From contig JALOTO010000137.1 in assembly GCA_025457845.1 (NCBI GenBank), forward strand, positions 1 through 5,580: a stretch of 5,580 bases of DNA, given 5' to 3'. Shown piece by piece: positions 4,797 through 5,580 of this stretch (the stretch's first letter is position 1; the number at the start of each line of letters is the position of its first letter). A program made the translations under genes and the position numbers. A model generated the notes under the pieces. That model was not told where the DNA came from, made no database searches, and saw only the letters and a program-made list of their open reading frames with translations. Source of the DNA: Thermoplasmata archaeon (GTDB taxonomy: Archaea; Thermoplasmatota; Thermoplasmata; UBA10834).

Positions 4797-5580
4797 TCAT
4801 AGGGTGTTCACGGTCATCAGGGTCAGGACTATCGACACCATCAGGACTATCATGAACGCCGCTCCCAGGCCGGAAAGCCACGCGTAACCCTTCTGCGTCC
4901 TGCCCCTCGTCCTGAATATCTGCATGAACACGACCTCCTCGGCGAAGGCCATCGCCATCGCCGCGGATGTGATGTAGTGGTTCCCGAGGGGATATGTGGC
5001 CAGGGACGCGACCAGCCCCGTGAGGACGGCCCCGGTGGCGAGCCACCACGCCCTCTCCCTCCCGAAGACCACGACGAGGTTCCTCCTGTTCGACGCTGCC
5101 GCCAGCTCGGCGTCGGTGAAGTCTATCATGATGAGCAGCGCGACCATCTGGATGAAGCACGGGACCGAGATCCACAGGATCTCGTGGCTCAATTCCGCAT
5201 GGGCCGCGAAAGCGGCAGCAGGCAGCATGAACCCGACCACGAACGCCACCGATATGTCCCCGGCCCAGTACCGGGCGATCCGGACCGGCCGGACCGAATA
5301 CGCCAGGGACAGCGCCATCGTCAGGGCCAGTATCGCCGTCGCCTCCATCGGCACCTCGACGACGAGCGCGAGCATGGCGACTACCGCGGCGGAGACGGCC
5401 ACGAACGCCGCCCCAGTCGCGCGCGCCTGTTCTGGAGCGACCTTGCCCGTGGCGATGAGGCCGCTGTTGATCGCGAAGAACGTGCTGGCGACGTTGCGCC
5501 TGGCCTCCACGTAGTCCGAGTACTCTGAGAGGATGACAACGCCGAGCTGGAGGCTGGCGGTCGCCGCGAAGACGAGCAGC
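4797..5580 (-). CDS. UbiA-superfamily membrane prenyltransferase, 5' end outside window
   Basis: The 260 visible residues form a multi-helix membrane protein with about seven or eight hydrophobic segments. UbiA enzymes transfer a polyprenyl chain from its diphosphate to an acceptor; in archaea they make ether lipids (digeranylgeranylglyceryl phosphate synthase) or quinones. Family marks, numbered from the first visible codon, are the first Asp-rich site SEYSDYVEARRN (18-29), AYSVRPVRI (93-101) before a membrane helix ending GFMLPAA, and the second site IDFTDAELA (152-160) followed by RRNLVVVFGRERA (165-177), the usual MenA-like continuation. Both sites are weakened. The NDxxDxxxD pattern becomes SExxDxxxA in the first and IDxxDxxxA in the second, losing the last Asp each time. 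The full protein is probably about 290-300 residues, so 30-40 are missing beyond the edge. The acceptor cannot be told. The internal GTG at 5510 is not the start, because the frame and homology continue upstream. Confidence 0.75.
   Translation of the reverse strand, partial: LLVFAATASLQLGVVILSEYSDYVEARRNVASTFFAINSGLIATGKVAPEQARATGAAFVAVSAAVVAMLALVVEVPMEATAILALTMALSLAYSVRPVRIARYWAGDISVAFVVGFMLPAAAFAAHAELSHEILWISVPCFIQMVALLIMIDFTDAELAAASNRRNLVVVFGRERAWWLATGAVLTGLVASLATYPLGNHYITSAAMAMAFAEEVVFMQIFRTRGRTQKGYAWLSGLGAAFMIVLMVSIVLTLMTVNTL

Noticed and set aside
1..5580. CRISPR arrays, insertion sequences, attachment sites, toxin-antitoxin pairs
   Set aside because: No spaced direct repeats, transposase motifs, flanking inverted repeats with target duplication, or paired small genes were seen on either strand.

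Overview
The window looks like chromosomal DNA of a GC-rich archaeon, most likely a member of Thermoplasmatota such as a Methanomassiliicoccales relative. Four things suggest this: heavy use of AGG for arginine and ATA for isoleucine in a GC-rich background; BRE/TATA-like promoter elements instead of -35/-10 boxes; an archaeal-type alanine dehydrogenase relative; and a histidine kinase with the THDI-type phospho-acceptor box common in methanogens. The lineage is inferred from style and family type; there is no rRNA or other marker gene.

Layout from left to right. Positions 1-1113 (minus) hold the N-terminal 371 codons of a secreted clostripain-like (C11) cysteine peptidase whose 3' end lies outside the window. 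A 246-bp gap with an oligo-T tract on the minus strand follows. Positions 1360-2237 (minus) hold an ornithine cyclodeaminase / mu-crystallin / archaeal alanine dehydrogenase gene. It is broken: about 47 family residues are missing and the reading frame changes at about 1545-1556. Positions 2238-2499 form a divergent promoter region. Positions 2620-4617 (plus), probably extending upstream to about 2500, encode a soluble sensor kinase with a helical N-terminal domain, two GAF domains, a histidine box and a partly degenerate ATPase domain. A CG-repeat hairpin with a T-run at 4623-4640 separates it from a 38-codon zinc-finger-like microprotein gene at 4676-4792 (plus). This converges, with a 4-bp gap, on a UbiA-superfamily membrane prenyltransferase gene (4797 to beyond 5580, minus) whose 5' end is outside the window.

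Nothing here looks like one pathway or a defence or mobile system. The genes are mostly single units: two minus-strand genes on the left with a gap between them, a plus-strand kinase that may have its own promoter, a small gene that may be independently transcribed, and a convergent membrane enzyme. The observations most worth following are the internally deleted dehydrogenase, the kinase's apparent non-AUG start and missing ATP-binding residues, the Cys/His microprotein, and the loss of the last Asp in both Asp-rich motifs of the UbiA protein.
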